A stretch of DNA of 64,000 nt from Hydractinia symbiolongicarpus (taxonomy: Eukaryota > Cnidaria > Hydrozoa > Anthoathecata > Hydractiniidae), in assembly GCF_029227915.1 (NCBI RefSeq), contig NC_079880.1:18434001-18498000 (forward strand), in the 5' to 3' direction. This document shows, in pieces, positions 23,158-36,897 of the stretch. The translations under genes were made by a program, and so were the position numbers. Each line of letters opens with the position of its first letter. Within the stretch, counting starts at the first letter, position 1. The notes under the pieces are model-generated. The model was given only the letters and a program-made list of their open reading frames with translations. It made no database searches and was not told the DNA's origin.

Positions 23158-26100
23158 CTGAAAGAAGTATTAAGAATATGTTTAAATGAAACAATACCAT
23201 TGAATCATTACCCAGAAAATGTTTATAATAAATTACCATCCTCTTTCTCTCTGGCTGCAAGACTTGCTTAAATAGAACTGGGATGGCTCATACTTCGCTC
23301 TGGAATTAGAGCATCACAGAACTATCATACGTTTCTTTTTAATCTTGTTGTACAACCTTTTTTTATTATTTTTGCGCCCTCTCCGAGGGGAAATTGTGTG
23401 ATTTCCAAATCCTAACCATTCAGCATTTCTTGCAAGTCTCGACAAAACACAGACTTATTAACTTAATATTCTCTCTCTTTTTAAAACAATTTTCTCTATA
23501 TAGGTCACCTTGTTTTTAATAATTGGTCCTTAAAATCTTTTTTGATAAAAAAAAGTTAGTTTTACTGTTTTAAAAAAGACACACAGACACACTGAGGGTA
23601 TCACCGTCACTATAAAAAATATTATCGCTCTTAGCTTCGTGCGCAGGCTTTCATATTGGTGTCAGCGTGAGGATGAGAGATATAAATTTCTATGGCGTTA
23701 TTGGTTTTTATTTATTTAAGTTTAAGTTGTGAATAAAAGCAAGTCTACCGAGGCTCCAATTTATAATTAAATCCAAAACGCCTTGATCGAATAATCTGAT
23801 CATGAATATTCACACGAACATTCCTCCTTTGCGTTTTATTATATTGCTTTCGTTGCGGAAACTGTTTAAGCCCGTTAGGCTTCTTGTTTATATTAAATCG
23901 CAAGCCATTATGTATATAAAAGAGGGCTGAAAGACATCAGCATATAGAATATCTTAAAAATACGCCTTTTATTTTGAGTGCAGTTTTCCCGAGGATTTCA
24001 TGAAGGGTAGTTATCAAAATACAGGAATCTGTTAGCTTGTCAAAGTGTTTCAATGCAAACCGCCCATAGACACTTACCACTAAGTCAGTATAAAATGTTC
24101 CATTAGCGTCAGTGTACCCTCCACACCATGCTTCTTTAAATCTTATGTACAAGAAGACGAAAACAACAATGAGTAGAATGATGACAACACTGACCACAAC
24201 CACCACGATGAGAACTGTTTTATTGTTATCTTTCTCTGAAGGACCTGCAACAGCTGGAGATAAGAAAATCAATTTGTACACACAACCTTTTAAAACATCA
24301 TAAAAACAGTTTTATCCACATTACAATACACAAGGTAAATGCAAACATGAAATAACAAGAAACTAAGTCATCTTTGGAATCGTAAATATTAAAATTATGA
24401 ATGTGCATATGATATGTACTGTTAAAGAAACCAATTTACTAATTAATTTTTTATTAACCATTTGCAACGCAATCAATAAATTTAACTTTAAGCATGAACA
24501 GTGAAGATACGAACCTTCTACAATCAGTTTGACAGTTGCCGAACCCTCTCCTTCTGAATTTGTAGCAGAACACTTGTAATCTCCACCATCATCAAACATC
24601 ACTTTGTTCATTTGCAGCATTATTGTAGTTCGCAAACCAGTTACAGATATGGTTTGACTGAGATCTGATTTTGGTATGACAGTATTATTTCTTAGCCATT
24701 GAACTTTGGTAGGTGCTGGATATGCTTGCACCATGCAAACAAAGATTGTTTTCGATCCTTCCGATATGGTTACTTCGTCACCCTCACCAATGTCTACAAT
24801 TGGCTTTGCTAAATCATAAAAATGTACAATGAATTGGTGGTATTATTCCAAAACAAGGTAAAAAAAATTCTGTCACTAGAAATACTTTTCACAGGAATGT
24901 GCACTTTTTATAAATTCATTTTTCAACTTCATCAACAGACTTATCACCTTAACCATTCGTTGAAAGTACTCGATCTTATACAATATTTTAAGCAGCGTTT
25001 TAAGCTCTACACAATAGATGCAAAGGGTTAACAACGTTCTGGACTGGCCATTGCTGACATCATCAGAACTTTAAAAATGAATGTCTCCATTGTTCTTTTG
25101 CCCAAGACAACTACTACAATCATTGGATAAATTGTCGCACCAGTTGGTTTTAGGCATTATTTAAAGCTGGCAATACTTTACAGCCTGCAGGCTGCAAAAA
25201 TGAAACTATTTTGTATACTTTTAGGTATGCCAAGCAGTATTTCAATAATCCAAGTCAGATCCCGCAAAGTACAGATATATTGGGAAAAAGAGCCAGGCTA
25301 ACGACACTACAATTAGCACAACTTAGAGTTTGGTTTCAATCAAATAACCTAAGATCCTAAGTTTGCCGTTTTGAACTCTGACAAATTCAAAATGTGCACG
25401 AAATACTATAATACAACTTGTGGGAACGGACTTTAAGATTTGTAGGCTGGTGCCAAAATTAAGTCACTAGTAGTTGTCATTCCAGAAAAACAAAAAAAAT
25501 GCTTACATAAAATTGTTAAATTAGCATATTTTGTTGGCCCTGATAATTGTGTATATTCCACTGTTACTCCATATTCACCAGCATCGTCAATATTAACTTT
25601 GTCGAATCTTAACCTCGATGTATACTTTGCTCCTGCTACTTCTAGAGAATATCTATCGTGAGGAACAACATTTCTGTCCTTTAGCCAGATCATCTTGGCA
25701 ATGTCTATTGCAGCTACCAAACTTACTTCGAGTGTGAAACTTTCTCCTGCTTTTTTTTGCATACTTTGCAGTTCTTTCAACCAAACAGCTATAAAAGCAT
25801 TAGATGTTTATTTTAATCTAATTATTTTTCAAATTAATTTAATTTTAAGTTAATAGAGCATCAAACTTTAGTTAGACTTTGCATGTCGCTTGTCAGGCAG
25901 TAAAAGTTGTTTGTTTATAAACAGCCTTAAAATGCAACATTCTGTATTGCAGAGATTCCGCAAATTTTTTGAGGGATAGTAAGATTCTATATCGAAAAGT
26001 TGTTCGCATGTTGGTTTAAAAAAACATGTGAAAACAATAGAGAATGGGCGTTTCTTCTAAAAAGTATGGAATCTAATGGTACAGGTTTGTTTAGGGCAGA

Positions 26101-28116
26101 TATTAGCTGAAACACAGACCAATGCGACACAAAGTGTGCCTAGCACACAACATGTGCGTCTGTCAAAACACATTTTAAAATTTTCTTTAAATGCATGATG
26201 TTACTGTTAAAAAACTTTTACCAATCTGAAAATGGAGTACAAAATAAGGCTTGAATCCTAAATAGAATGAATTTACTCACAAAGGGCTGTTAGTGGATAC
26301 TCAAAAATGCTAAGCAAAAGTGCAAATTCTCAAAAGAGATTTTTAGGACAAAAAATATCCCAAATATGGAGGTTAAAATTTATGGCCAGTCACTAAAGGT
26401 CATGCCAGAAAATTGTTTGAATTAAAGAGAAGTTGGATTATGGAGAGTTTATTGTACTATGTTTCTGGTTAAGAGATAAGAACTTCCATGCTTTTTAACA
26501 TTAAGTATCTGCTGCTTTAGAAAATTAAGATAACGCACACAAAACGTAAAAAATAAAGTGTTGACGCATAAACTTTTACAATTTATGTACTGTGTACATG
26601 TATATGTATAGTGACTTTTTTATGTTACTCTGACAATACCATGGTAATACTTTCAAAATACTTACTTGAATTAACTAAGGTCAGTTTAAACTTTTCTGAA
26701 TCCACGCCTGCACTATTTTTGGCTTCACATGTATATTCACCTTCGTCTTGTTCTCTCATACTATTTATTGTTAATGAACCGTTCCCATGATCCTTGACAT
26801 GTTTCGCATCAAAAAAAGCATTCTTTCTGGACCAAACGTATGTTGGCTTTGGTGAAGCATTAGGTGCAGAGCAATTAATTGTATATCTGGAGTTTTTACT
26901 CAAGTACTGCTGTGGTATGTCAAGAATATCTGGTTTAACTAAAAAAACAACGGTTGGAGATTTACCGAGTCTGATGACAAATTTTAGAATTCCTTAAATC
27001 TGCTTAATGCTGCAGCTATAATCCAAGTATAGATATTCAAACCATTCCTGACTTTGCCTGTTGTGGGTGACCTACTTTTAAGCTGACTAAGCAGAAGTCC
27101 AGGTCTAAACTTAAAAACCTATCAATAGATCAGCAGGAAAAAGAAAAATATTACAAACTAAAGCACCCACTTCTGATAATTTTTAACTTGATGAGTCCTT
27201 GCGCTGTTCCTTCACTATTAGAACCAGTGCAGGTGTAACTTCCTTCATTCTGAAGCTTCACATTCTTAATAATCAGTTGCCTCATTGTGTTTGATATTTT
27301 ACCTTCATACACAGTATCTGAGGTTTTCACAGTCGTTCCCTCATGTTTCCATTCAAATACAACATCTTTTGAAGAGTTAAAACTACATATTAATGTAACC
27401 GTCGCTCCCTCAACAGCAGATATTGGATCGCTGCTGTCTTTTAATGTTATACCAAAGGCTAGAAAATGAAAGAAATTCAGAAAATTACTTTTAGTGGATT
27501 GTTTATTATCATTTCATGTCACTGAATTATTTATCATCATTTATAATCCCAAATACTCTTACAAAGTTGAAGTTGCACAGTATTAAAATCTTATAAAAAT
27601 TAGAAACCATAAATGTTTATTTTCAAAATTCTGAATATCCATATTCCAAAAAATGTTTTTAGCATGTATACGAACATAATATACCATGTCAAATATGTAA
27701 AATACTATCAAATTTGGCTGTGTTAAATATAATATTTAGAAATCATGCTGTCACCATAAAATGTCTCCTATCCATGGCTAAGTAGAGTGAATTCTAAAAA
27801 TCTCAGCTGCAAACACAACCAAACTTTACGCTACTTGAATCAAATTTTATTTCTTTCAAAAAATAAATAAAGTAAAATATTATGGTTTTCATTATACTGT
27901 GGTTGTTTACAAAATCCTATTAACAGTTTCAAAAACTTGCAAAATATTATGCAGCCCCCCCAGTTGTTATATCTTTGTACATCTGTGTACAAGAAATAAA
28001 CATTTTTAAAAAGAGGCTAAATATCAACTAATACAAGACTGATAGCAAAACTCACCTGCTTGAAAACAATGTATAGTGCAAAAGAGCAGAAACCAGTTTC
28101 TTTTCATACTTCTCAT
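18836..28116 (-). CDS. Ig-domain receptor tyrosine kinase, FGFR/VEGFR-like, 15 exons
   Basis: Exons in order: 28,056-28,116; 27,171-27,458; 26,666-26,938; 25,507-25,788; 24,515-24,808; 24,078-24,253; 22,917-23,157; 22,515-22,670; 22,022-22,132; 21,472-21,662; 20,848-20,970; 20,290-20,360; 19,692-19,832; 19,506-19,608; 18,836-18,994. All introns are GT-AG and all phases agree, giving 2670 nt (889 residues). Order: signal peptide (1-20), four Ig-like domains (about 21-116, 117-207, 208-301, 302-399), one transmembrane helix (about 413-437), a Ser/Lys-rich juxtamembrane region, a kinase (about 548-835) and a short acidic tail. It should bind an extracellular ligand and signal at the plasma membrane. 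The short kinase insert and [14 protein letters not shown] / [20 protein letters not shown] are closest to FGFR-type kinases. Oddities: Glu-Tyr-Gly at the DFG position, Ala-Arg-Glu at APE, and a third Ig domain without its cysteines. The family is secure; the subfamily is inference. Confidence 0.92.
24078..28116 (-). other. Receptor ectodomain and transmembrane exons (1-6)
   Basis: Each Ig-like domain is one phase 1-1 exon, the classic Ig exon arrangement. Domain 1 has LICSF, FEWKH and [12 protein letters not shown]. Domain 2 has YTINC, YVWSRK and [12 protein letters not shown]. Domain 3 keeps MIWLKD and [12 protein letters not shown], but the canonical cysteines are Leu and Val. Domain 4 has IFVCMV, VQWLRN and [14 protein letters not shown]. 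Exon 6 carries [20 protein letters not shown], the transmembrane helix, then the basic stop-transfer YIRFKE. The start ATG at 28,116 gives [20 protein letters not shown]. An internal ATG three codons on (28,107) is also possible. Confidence 0.88.
24905..25090. repeat. Dispersed repeat copy in receptor intron
   Basis: The string ...TTTTAAGCTCTACACAATAG... preceded by ATACAATATTTTAAGCAGCG and followed by GCTGACATCATCA resembles sequences at 28,395-28,860 and 29,755-29,965 (GATCAGCGTTTCAAG.TCTA, GCTGACGTCAGCA). It is non-coding. The family boundaries cannot be fixed from this window. Confidence 0.4.
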
Positions 28117-28394
28117 GTTTGTTGTTCTGTTACATATATAATTTATTAAAACTAAAAGTAAATTTCATGCATTAATACAATACTTGCTATAAACAGTATC
28201 TATATAATAATACGCCAGTTCTGTGTCTCTCTAACAAGCAAAGTGGATATGTTCATTTTCCTTTGATCTTACCGAAATTTTCTTTGAAGTAACCGAAAAA
28301 TGCATGTCTAATATGTTAAATTTTCTGACGTTACAGCGCAACGTCAATAACACTATTTTAACGTCAATATCCTATATTAAATTAATGAAGCTGT

Positions 28395-28880
28395 TACAGT
28401 GCACTTAAAACTTTGAGGCCAAATAACTTGGAAACGAGGTGGTGACGTCAATGATTTTTCACCGCATGGGTAACTAGGGATCACCTGGGACCAATTTGGG
28501 TAAGTTTCCCAAACTTGGGTCCCTGAATCCGTTTCAAGATTGGACGGGTTTATGACGTCATCACAAAACCTACAAACCCCAATATCTCTGCAACCGTTTG
28601 TCAAAAGTTTATGTTCCTATACATTTTCTTGATCAGCGTTTCAAGATCTATATGATGAATGCAACAGGTGTACGAATTTGTAAAGAAATTTTTTTTGAAA
28701 CTTTTGGTAGGGACTTTGCTGACGTCAGCAAAATTTTTAAACTCTTATATTTCCTTAGGTGTTTGTCAAAAACATACGATACTATACATTATTTTAATCA
28801 GCGTTTCAACCTCTACACATTACAGACAACAAATGACTAAATTTCACCAATTTTCTTTTTGTATATGCACTGCTGACATC
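28395..28880. repeat. Two adjacent copies of a dispersed repeat
   Basis: Two blocks repeat the order GTTTGTCAAAA - TATACATT - GATCAGCGTTTCAA - CTCTA/TCTATA, the first near 28,598-28,660 and the second near 28,763-28,840. A third copy is near 29,860-29,920. The upstream phrase ACCTGGGACCA.TTT recurs near 29,800. Open frames across the blocks are incidental. It looks like a short interspersed element family of low copy age. Confidence 0.45.
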
Positions 28881-29754
28881 AGCAAAAAATCTAAAGCAAC
28901 CTATATTTTCATTGTTCTTCTGCGCCTTAGTGGATTTTTCCACGGGCTTTATCGACTAGTTCTTTATAATAACACAGAAATTGTTTTTGTGAGGGGTATG
29001 GTGACATGTACTTTTTTTCAATTTGAATTGCTATAAACAATAAATTATTTATCTTGAAGCTAATAAGCGAAGTCATTGCATTGACTTTTGAGTTTGGGGC
29101 CAAATATAACTTGAATACGGGTGGAAAGAGGAATAGTCTACAAATTATGTTCCAATTTGGCTCCCCCAAAAACAGCTCCTTTATATTAGAATTTGTCCTC
29201 ATGCATTATGAGATAAGTTCATTGAGGCATATTTTTTTATAACCAAGTGAAACTTTTATGAGATGATGAAATGGTCCTGTTTTTAGATTTAAAAGCAAAG
29301 CCACAAAACTAAGGGTAACTAGCTATAATTACACAAGACAGGGTGGTGTTGTTAATTATATTAAGCATTAAAAGACTGTGTCTAATTAAAATGTCAAAAA
29401 AAAGAAACACAAAAGATTTCACCAAGGCTAAGAAATATATGCTTAGGATATGCTTAAAAAGATTCCTGTATTTGAACCTGAATATGCCTATAAGCTTTAT
29501 GCCTATCAAAAAACATGCGTCTAAAATCTGTCTCAAAGCGGCTTAAATTTGTCTTGAATTGTTCAAAAACATGTCTTAAATTCACTCAAAAGATTTAGTT
29601 TAAAACCCAAAAATAATATAAATTGACAATTTGTTTTGCTAAAGATTGGGATAAAATCATCTAAATAAAAAAAAACTTTTTAACAGAATTAAAACCTTTT
29701 AAAACATGTTGAAATTTGTTTTGTATGGATTTAATTTGTATCGATTCCCTTACA

Positions 29755-29965
29755 TCATGAAACAGCATTTGTAGAAGGTCCCTGCAGAGTATCTATAGGA
29801 CCACCTGGGACCACTTTTCTACAGCTGGGTTAAATTAAATTGTAATAACTCCTCAATTGTTTACATTATTTCGATCAGCATTTCTAAGCTCTATATACAC
29901 TATGGCAATGAGTTAACAAATTTCTGATTTTTCTTTTCACAGCGACGGGTCATTGATGATGCCAT
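29755..29965. repeat. Third copy of the dispersed repeat
   Basis: It contains ACCACCTGGGACCACTTTTC and CGATCAGCATTTCTAAGCTC, matching the copies at 28,470 and 28,630 in the same order. Confidence 0.4.
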
Positions 29966-32900
29966 CCAAATATATATCTATATCCCTAATCAAGTGGGCT
30001 TTTATTCAAACCGTATCATTATAATACAAAACAATAAGCCAGTGGGGCACAAGACAACTTCAGGTAACAAATTTATGTTAATTTCTGCAATTCAAAAATG
30101 TCAAACTGTGATGCTAATACCATAGTTTTTTTACTAACAACATTTTAATCTTAAATAACTTTGTTGCCAATAACAGGATGCAAACTTGATTTTGTAAATC
30201 AAATCGATTTGACTTTGTGTCTTGTTATATTGGTAACAAAAATGTGCTAGTTACAGGTAACAAGAAAATGTTGTTAATAAAAGATTTCTTTATGATGTCA
30301 TTCTCAGCAAGAAATCTAGATCAACATTTTTGTATGAATCCAATTAGAATGCTGAATGTTTTTCTTGTTGTGATGGGACAGGTGGCAACACAATAAAATG
30401 TCTAGGGAGTAAATAAAATTTATCTTGTATTATATCTTCTGAAAAAATTGAAGATTGAAATAAAATTGAAAAACACAAGCAGGCGAAAACAAAATTATAG
30501 ATAAACTATAAACGAAAAATTAAATAGATATAATACATATATATCCTTTTTGTGAAATTAAATGATAATTCCTAGTCTAAGTCATGTCCAACATTAATGT
30601 TCATGGTGACTACTTCACAATAATATTGTCACTAAAGTCAACAAGCCACTTTGAATTAAATTCTTAATATAAAGTAGGATACTACTCTAAGTTAAAAAAT
30701 ATCCAGAAGATTTTTCGTAAAACATTGTACACATGACATCCATTAACTAACCCTTCAGACAGAAACTAAAAAAAAAACTTTTACTTCATTTTCCTGCTTT
30801 CTGATCATCTTAGATAAATAAATAAAGCAAACTTATGCTACATAATAAAACTTTGATTATAATCCCATATATGTTAAATTTTAACACTAGGACCATTATC
30901 GCATAAGAACATAAATAAAACAAAACATTTTTATCATAGCAATTAGTCATGTGTTAACCTCTGCGAAGGTTGTGATTAATTACGTCATTATTATGCACTC
31001 ATTGAATTAAGTGGCTTAAAAGAGAAATACAGGAAATTAAACAAATAACATTTTGGATAAAAGATTTTAGTGTCATTTATTTACATAGAAACACTTTATG
31101 TTTGCTGTTTCAAGTAAAATATATCACAGTTTAAGAATGTTTCAAATTCCTAGAAGAATAGTTTTAATCTCAGATCTTGTATACAAAAATATCCATTCCA
31201 TGACAAAAACATACAATAAATGACAAAATTAAATTCATACCTTAAAATTTTAGGAAGCAAAAAAACGATTCAATTCTATAATTATTTCTGATCAGTAAAC
31301 CAAAAACATGATTAATAAAATAACATTGAAGTTAAAAAAAATGGTTATGGAATTGCTACCTAATAATAAAAGCCAACCTTGTAAAACAACTTCAACATAA
31401 AAGATCAAGTTTAATACAGGTTGAATAAACCTGAGATAATTATAAAGCAGGGAATTAAATATTAACCTCTTTTTATCTGTAGATTGAGTGCTTCTTTGTG
31501 TTTTAATTGTATTATTATTTTTGTAACCCTATTTTTCAGTTTTAGGTAAATATCACAATAGTTTGCATTCCTTAAAAAGTTACTTACAGCAGTGATGTTT
31601 AACTATTAGGTTACTGCTACAATTTAATAAAATGATTTAAATTATGCTTGCTTGCACAATCACAAAAAATATTACAAGCATTTATGTTGCATTTGTAACA
31701 TCTAAAACATGTTAACAAAGTTATTTACATTTTGTGGTTTCTTTGCTTCTTAATTTATTTTAGCCACTTCTCCTCTGTCATATTAACATGGTTAATTCTT
31801 CAAAAAACTTTGCATTTAATTTTATTTTAATCCTTTTTATAAAAGGACAATCTAGAGGGGTTGTAAAATGATCACTATAAGCAACATGGCATTAATACTA
31901 TATTTTCAATGTTCTCCTACTAAAACTTTGATACTTCAACAAGCAATGTAATGATGCGGGTGCTCTTATTTAACACTGTTAAGTATGGAGAGAGCCATGC
32001 CTGCATCAAAGTCAAATTTTAACAACTTCTTAATTACTTGTTTTTTTATTTTTGCATGTCAAAACAATAGAGTTCTTGCTCCATACAAACTTTAACTAGG
32101 CCATGAAAAGCTCTTATAAAGTCATTGTTGTATTTAATTATTATAGCATAAATGGAACAACAAAAGGAAGAATTTTCCAGAAAGGGAAAATTAATTTGGA
32201 AAAGTGGGGGTATGCCCCTTACAGGCCACAGGTCACTCGCCCTCACACTCGTAAAAAAATTTACGAGTGCTTTTTATCGCACTTGTGAATTTTTACTTTT
32301 TTCTAAAATATTATAGAGCGATGAAAGGCTATTAAGCTGATTATGTAACATTCATTTCTTCATGATTAATTTTGTTTAAAAAGTATAGAGAACATTGAAA
32401 TCAGCCCCTTTCGTTCATGCTGACACTCTTATGCTTGGCACACTGGGACTCGAACGAAAGACGGAAGACCATTTGGAACCATGCAACAAATAAGTCCGAC
32501 CTTCATTGTCACAGAAAATACTGATAGAAGAGTGCACACCCATGCAAGTTAAATATAACCAGAACATGGGAGAGGTTAGGTGTCCTGTACCTTAATACAG
32601 CTTTCGGACGAATGTTATCGTGATGTTATACCAAAAAAACATGTTGAACAAAGTCTAAAAAATCTTTTTAAAAGGGGAAAGAGAAATCAAAAAATGTCTA
32701 GAAATATATTTAATGATAAAAACATGCTAACACATCATCGCGTTCAACCTTGTTTCAACTTTGCACTCGTGGTTAATACAGAATTTAGTTCATACACAAT
32801 GAGAGTGCACCAATCAAAATTTTCAAGACTTAGTATTCGAGCATCATTTCTATACAGCTTAAATAACATATAACCAAAAATAGTTAAGTGTGAATCACAC

Positions 32901-34017
32901 TTGCAAATATTCACATTGCACTTGTAAATTTAGCTTACGAGTGCGCTTTTTCTCACACCATAGCACCCATAATTTTTTAGCGGGTGCTTTTTGTAGCTCT
33001 GGTATAGTTTTATTCAGGAAATGGCCTGTATCAAAAATCTTTTGATATCACTCATTAATACGATAACTTTCAAATTTAGATAGGAAGCACTCTCTGAGTA
33101 TTTTTAGTATGTTTTCTAGTCTATGCAGCTTTGATAACAATAATCATGCAGAAGGAATTCCAACGTGCATACAAGTCCAAGTGCATACAAATTTGTCCAG
33201 CTTTTTGAGCCTATTTAGATGGTGCTTGTTAAATCAGCCTTGCTTGAACATGATAAATTGATTAGTTGTTATGCCAGCAAATTTATTTATTTATTAGTTG
33301 ATAGTTGATAAAAGAAACATTCAAGTTAATGTATTCTCTGTTTTGAGAAGTGATTAACCTCAATGCTGCACACACTTTCTTTTCTCATAAAATTAGAAGT
33401 TTGTGAAGTCGACGTTTTAATTCCTTAACCATGCCTGAGAGAGATCTTTCAACACTAACTGAAAGGCACAATGAAACCACTGAAGGTACTTTAAGAAAGA
33501 GTGATAGTCAACAACGAAAAAGAAGAAAATGGAGAAAGTATAGAATGATCCATGGTGTGAATGAGAAAGAGGTGACACATACACAGACCTCTGTCAGAGA
33601 AGAACATGCACTACTAAGAATTGTCTGTTTTTCTGGTTGGGACGGTTGTTTTATCTACCAAACTTAATTTGATGATGCTTGTCTGACCACTACTGTTTCC
33701 TTTAGTGATTCAAAATAAAACTTTGTTGACTACCACAATTTTTATTGTATCATCTGTAAGCATAGATAATTTTGTTGAAAAAAAGGAAAAGAAAAATTCC
33801 TTTGCCCTGTACACCACACAGGGACCAGTGTTTCTTTGATATGTGAAACAATTGTAGTTAAGTTTCAGCATTGTGAGGGAAATTGGGGATATGGCACACT
33901 GTGTGGGCCGTTGGATGTTGTTGGGAGTTGTCTAGTAGAGTACAGGTCCTAATTGGGTCTGTGTAGCTCAAAACGAGCATTAAATACCCTAGGACTCTCC
34001 ATCTAAGCCATGGCCGC

Positions 34018-34049
<32 letters not shown>
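34018..34049 (+). repeat. (TCTA)n microsatellite
   Basis: Eight uninterrupted tetranucleotide units. A shorter tract of the same motif lies near 35,098-35,112. Confidence 0.9.
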
Positions 34050-35539
34050 CTTACTCTTGCTCCAGTCATAACGTTCTTTTTCTCCATTGATGGGGCTGGA
34101 ACCATGTTCAAGGCATGGCTAAATTAAAAATGTCTAAAGCTAAACATGGTCAGTGAGATACTTTGATATGATATCTTTTTTATATTTTTTAACCATCTTT
34201 TGCACATTAACTAGCCAACACGCTTTTTCGTAAGATTTGAAGTAGAGGTGCAATGAATTGCACACCCCAATAAATATGAGAGTGTAAAAATTCCTTTACC
34301 CCTGTACACTGCACAGAGGCTACCATTATGGTGTGGGGAACATAATGAACAGCAAGTTCCATGAAAACTTGGAAGTAAAGTCATTAATCAAACTTTGTAG
34401 CTACTTGTGAAACAAACAAAATTTAATGTATATAGATTAAATAATTACGGGAAGTTGACAGTGGCTAAAACGGCATTTAACAAGCTAACAACGCTAAAGA
34501 TAAATCATAAAAATTATTACTTAATATTCCGATATTATCCTATTTATTTCTTGATTTTTTACGTAGTTTATTTAAGTTTATTTTAAGTCTAAATTCCCAA
34601 CAGACAACCATATTTAAAATGATTAAAACATTGTTGTAAGTTTTTATTATATCAAGGCTTGAATCATAAAATCACAAAAACGCTACTGTATCCAACAGAA
34701 ATAATGCCATATTCTTTTAACAATATTTACAATATTTCTGCATCCATAAGTAAAATTAAATCGATTATATAAATTGTTTTTTTTATTTATTTATTAATTT
34801 ATTTTTTTTTATTTTCTTATTTTTTTTTCCTGGTTATTTAATTGATATATACCCTATTTCACATATCCCTGAATTGTCACTGATCATAGTTCTTTAATCA
34901 AAGGTGGCCTCACATTTTTCTAGCTATGCTATAGTCTGGTCTCCAGGATAATTTTTATAGTTGTGTGGATATCAATATTTTTATATTTATATACATTGTA
35001 TTTTATTTTTGCTGTTATCCTTACAAATAAATAAGTCTTGTATATTTCTTATTCTGAATAAATGACTACTTACTTACTACTTACTTCAAATATGCACATC
35101 TATCTATCTATCTTATTGAACATTGAAAATTGAAAAAACTATTGGTAGCTAGCTACTTAGCTAAAAATAATTTAATTAGCTATAGCTAGCTATACTTCTT
35201 GTGGCGTCAAACTTTAAAATTTTTTGAGCAAGAAGAGGTTGTCGTTAGCAAATCTGAAATGAGAATTAAAATAAAAAGACCATTGTATATACGTTGTATT
35301 ATCCTTTTTTCCTCGTCTCCTCGCTGTGGATTTGTTGTTGTTGATTGAAATACTCAAGGTTCAGAATTTAGGTAAGTCGTCCACGTATTACTTCTTGAAT
35401 ATGAAGGAGATATAGTATTCAACATGCGTTAGACCAACGTACGTTCCCAAGCCTTATGGAGATAATGAATTCCTATTGTCCATATGCCCACTTTAGCACA
35501 CAATAGTCTAGACTCTAAACAACAGTGTACCATGAAGCG

Positions 35540-35805
35540 TATTTTCATGTAGCACACTGTAGTGAGGCTCATCAATGTCTGTTGTCGAGTGTAGCAAGCC
35601 CTTTCTTTCTTTGTAGTACAATGTAGTAAAGCGTAATTTTTCGTAGCGATGTGTAGCGGTACGTTATTTTCTGTAGCAGGCCGTAGTAGAACGTATTTCT
35701 TTGTAGTAGAGCGTGGTAGCCTGTAGTAGAGTGTAGTAGGGCGTATTTCTCTGTAGTAGAGTGTAGTAGCTTGTAGTAGAGTGTAGTAGAGCGTAGCACT
35801 TTCGT
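35540..35805 (+). repeat. Degenerate GTAGTAGAGTGTA minisatellite
   Basis: About ten diverged units of the type GTAGTAGAGTGTAGTAGAGC, alternating with CGTATTTCT. An open frame of 75 codons on the minus strand (repeated LHSTTYYHALLQ-like words) is produced by the repeat. It lies about 800 bp before the left end of the Polinton. Confidence 0.7.
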
Positions 35806-36611
35806 TTCATCTTCATTTCATCCTACCCCAAACTTTGAGACCAAGATATCTATATATAAATTTGCTATTTTAAACATACCGAATTCCAAAATAAATGTTA
35901 CTAAGCGGATTTTGTACTATTTAAAATCGTGATCAGCATCCTTCAAAATATCGAAATAAAACGAAATACATTTGTCGCGGAGTACGAACAAACACGCTAA
36001 CGCCCAACAAGTCCTTGTGAGCTTTTCACCGCCGAGAGCATAACCTGCCCCCACTATTAAAAAAATTGTCTCTTAAAAATCAATCGGAAGGAAAAAGGTT
36101 TCCCAAAGAGCTAACAAGTTGTGGCTGTCAAATCCAACTGGGTCAGAAAGAAAACCCGGGACTGCCGGTTGTGAGGAAGGATGCTGACACACATTTGAAA
36201 GCTGAAACTATTCCTGAAGATTTTCAGCAGGCAAAAGTAATAACATGGATCAAAATCGATTAAATTTCCTATTGGGAGCTTCCGGGCATGCGATAATATT
36301 TTTAGTCGTTTAAGCTCACATATTAGTTGGGATTTTACGAAGATAAAACTGGAGTAAAAACGTCGTTTACTATTTGTAAAAAGAGTTTTTCGCGTCCCTT
36401 ATTGACTGGATAAGCACCTACTGCTAGGGGTTAAATATTAGAAGATATAAAAATACAATTGCATGATCCAAGGGCTGATGGAACTTCGTGGATCAGGTTG
36501 GTTAAGTATTTGTGGTTTGTGTTTTGGTGTTTGTATACATTTTTTGCTGAACAACATGCAAGAAATTAGTCTGCAAAGCTTCATGCTACTGTGTTTTAGA
36601 GTAATGAAAAT

Positions 36612-36875
36612 AGAGATAGAGAAATGTATGTTCTAGCACAGTCGCGCACGCGCACGCACAGACGTCACAGCAAGTCCCTGAATATCCAGTACCATGCAGT
36701 ACCATGCAGTGCTGAGCTATGGTTATCCAGTACCTATCAAGGTAAAGTCCCTATAGAGCGATGATGTCATCAAATCATACAAAAATGAGTAAATTTCTAG
36801 CACACCTAGTAGGGAGAATTCCCTTATAGAGTGATGACGTCATCAACAATCAACACATGCGCAGTAAAGACGTGA
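36612..36875 (+). repeat. Polinton left terminal inverted repeat
   Basis: Matches the complement of 56,781-57,069 in order: AGAGATAGAGAAATG, GCAGTCGCGCACG, ACGTCACAG, AATCCAGTACCAT, GGTAAAGTCCCTA, CACCT.GTAGGG, GATGACGTCATCA and AGTAAAGA.GTG. It contains TGACGTCA-type sites near 36,761-36,770 (degenerate) and 36,831-36,840. The polymerase frame starts about 20 bp inside it. Confidence 0.9.
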
Positions 36876-36897
36876 ATAACTGTGTTAGTCGAGCACG

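Larger units (their letters stand above)
28881..35530. other. Repeat-rich intergenic DNA without a supported gene
   Basis: Very AT-rich. It holds the dispersed repeats noted separately, a hairpin CACTCGTAAA/TTTACGAGTG at 32,246-32,269 with a similar inverted structure near 32,927-32,953, a (TCTA)n tract at 34,018-34,049 and a shorter one near 35,100. The longest plus-strand frame (33,431-33,667) has no recognisable domain and I do not call it. Confidence 0.5.

Noticed and set aside
33431-33667. Plus-strand open frame of 78 codons with a Lys/Arg-rich middle
   Set aside because: No domain, no splice partner, repeat-rich surroundings; chance frame is likelier.
35572-35799. Minus-strand frame of 75 codons rich in Leu/His/Ser/Thr
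   Set aside because: Produced by the GTAGTAGAGTGTA minisatellite.
36066-36263. Plus-strand frame of 65 codons just outside the Polinton
   Set aside because: It has only a TTG start and no recognisable content or splice signals that fit.
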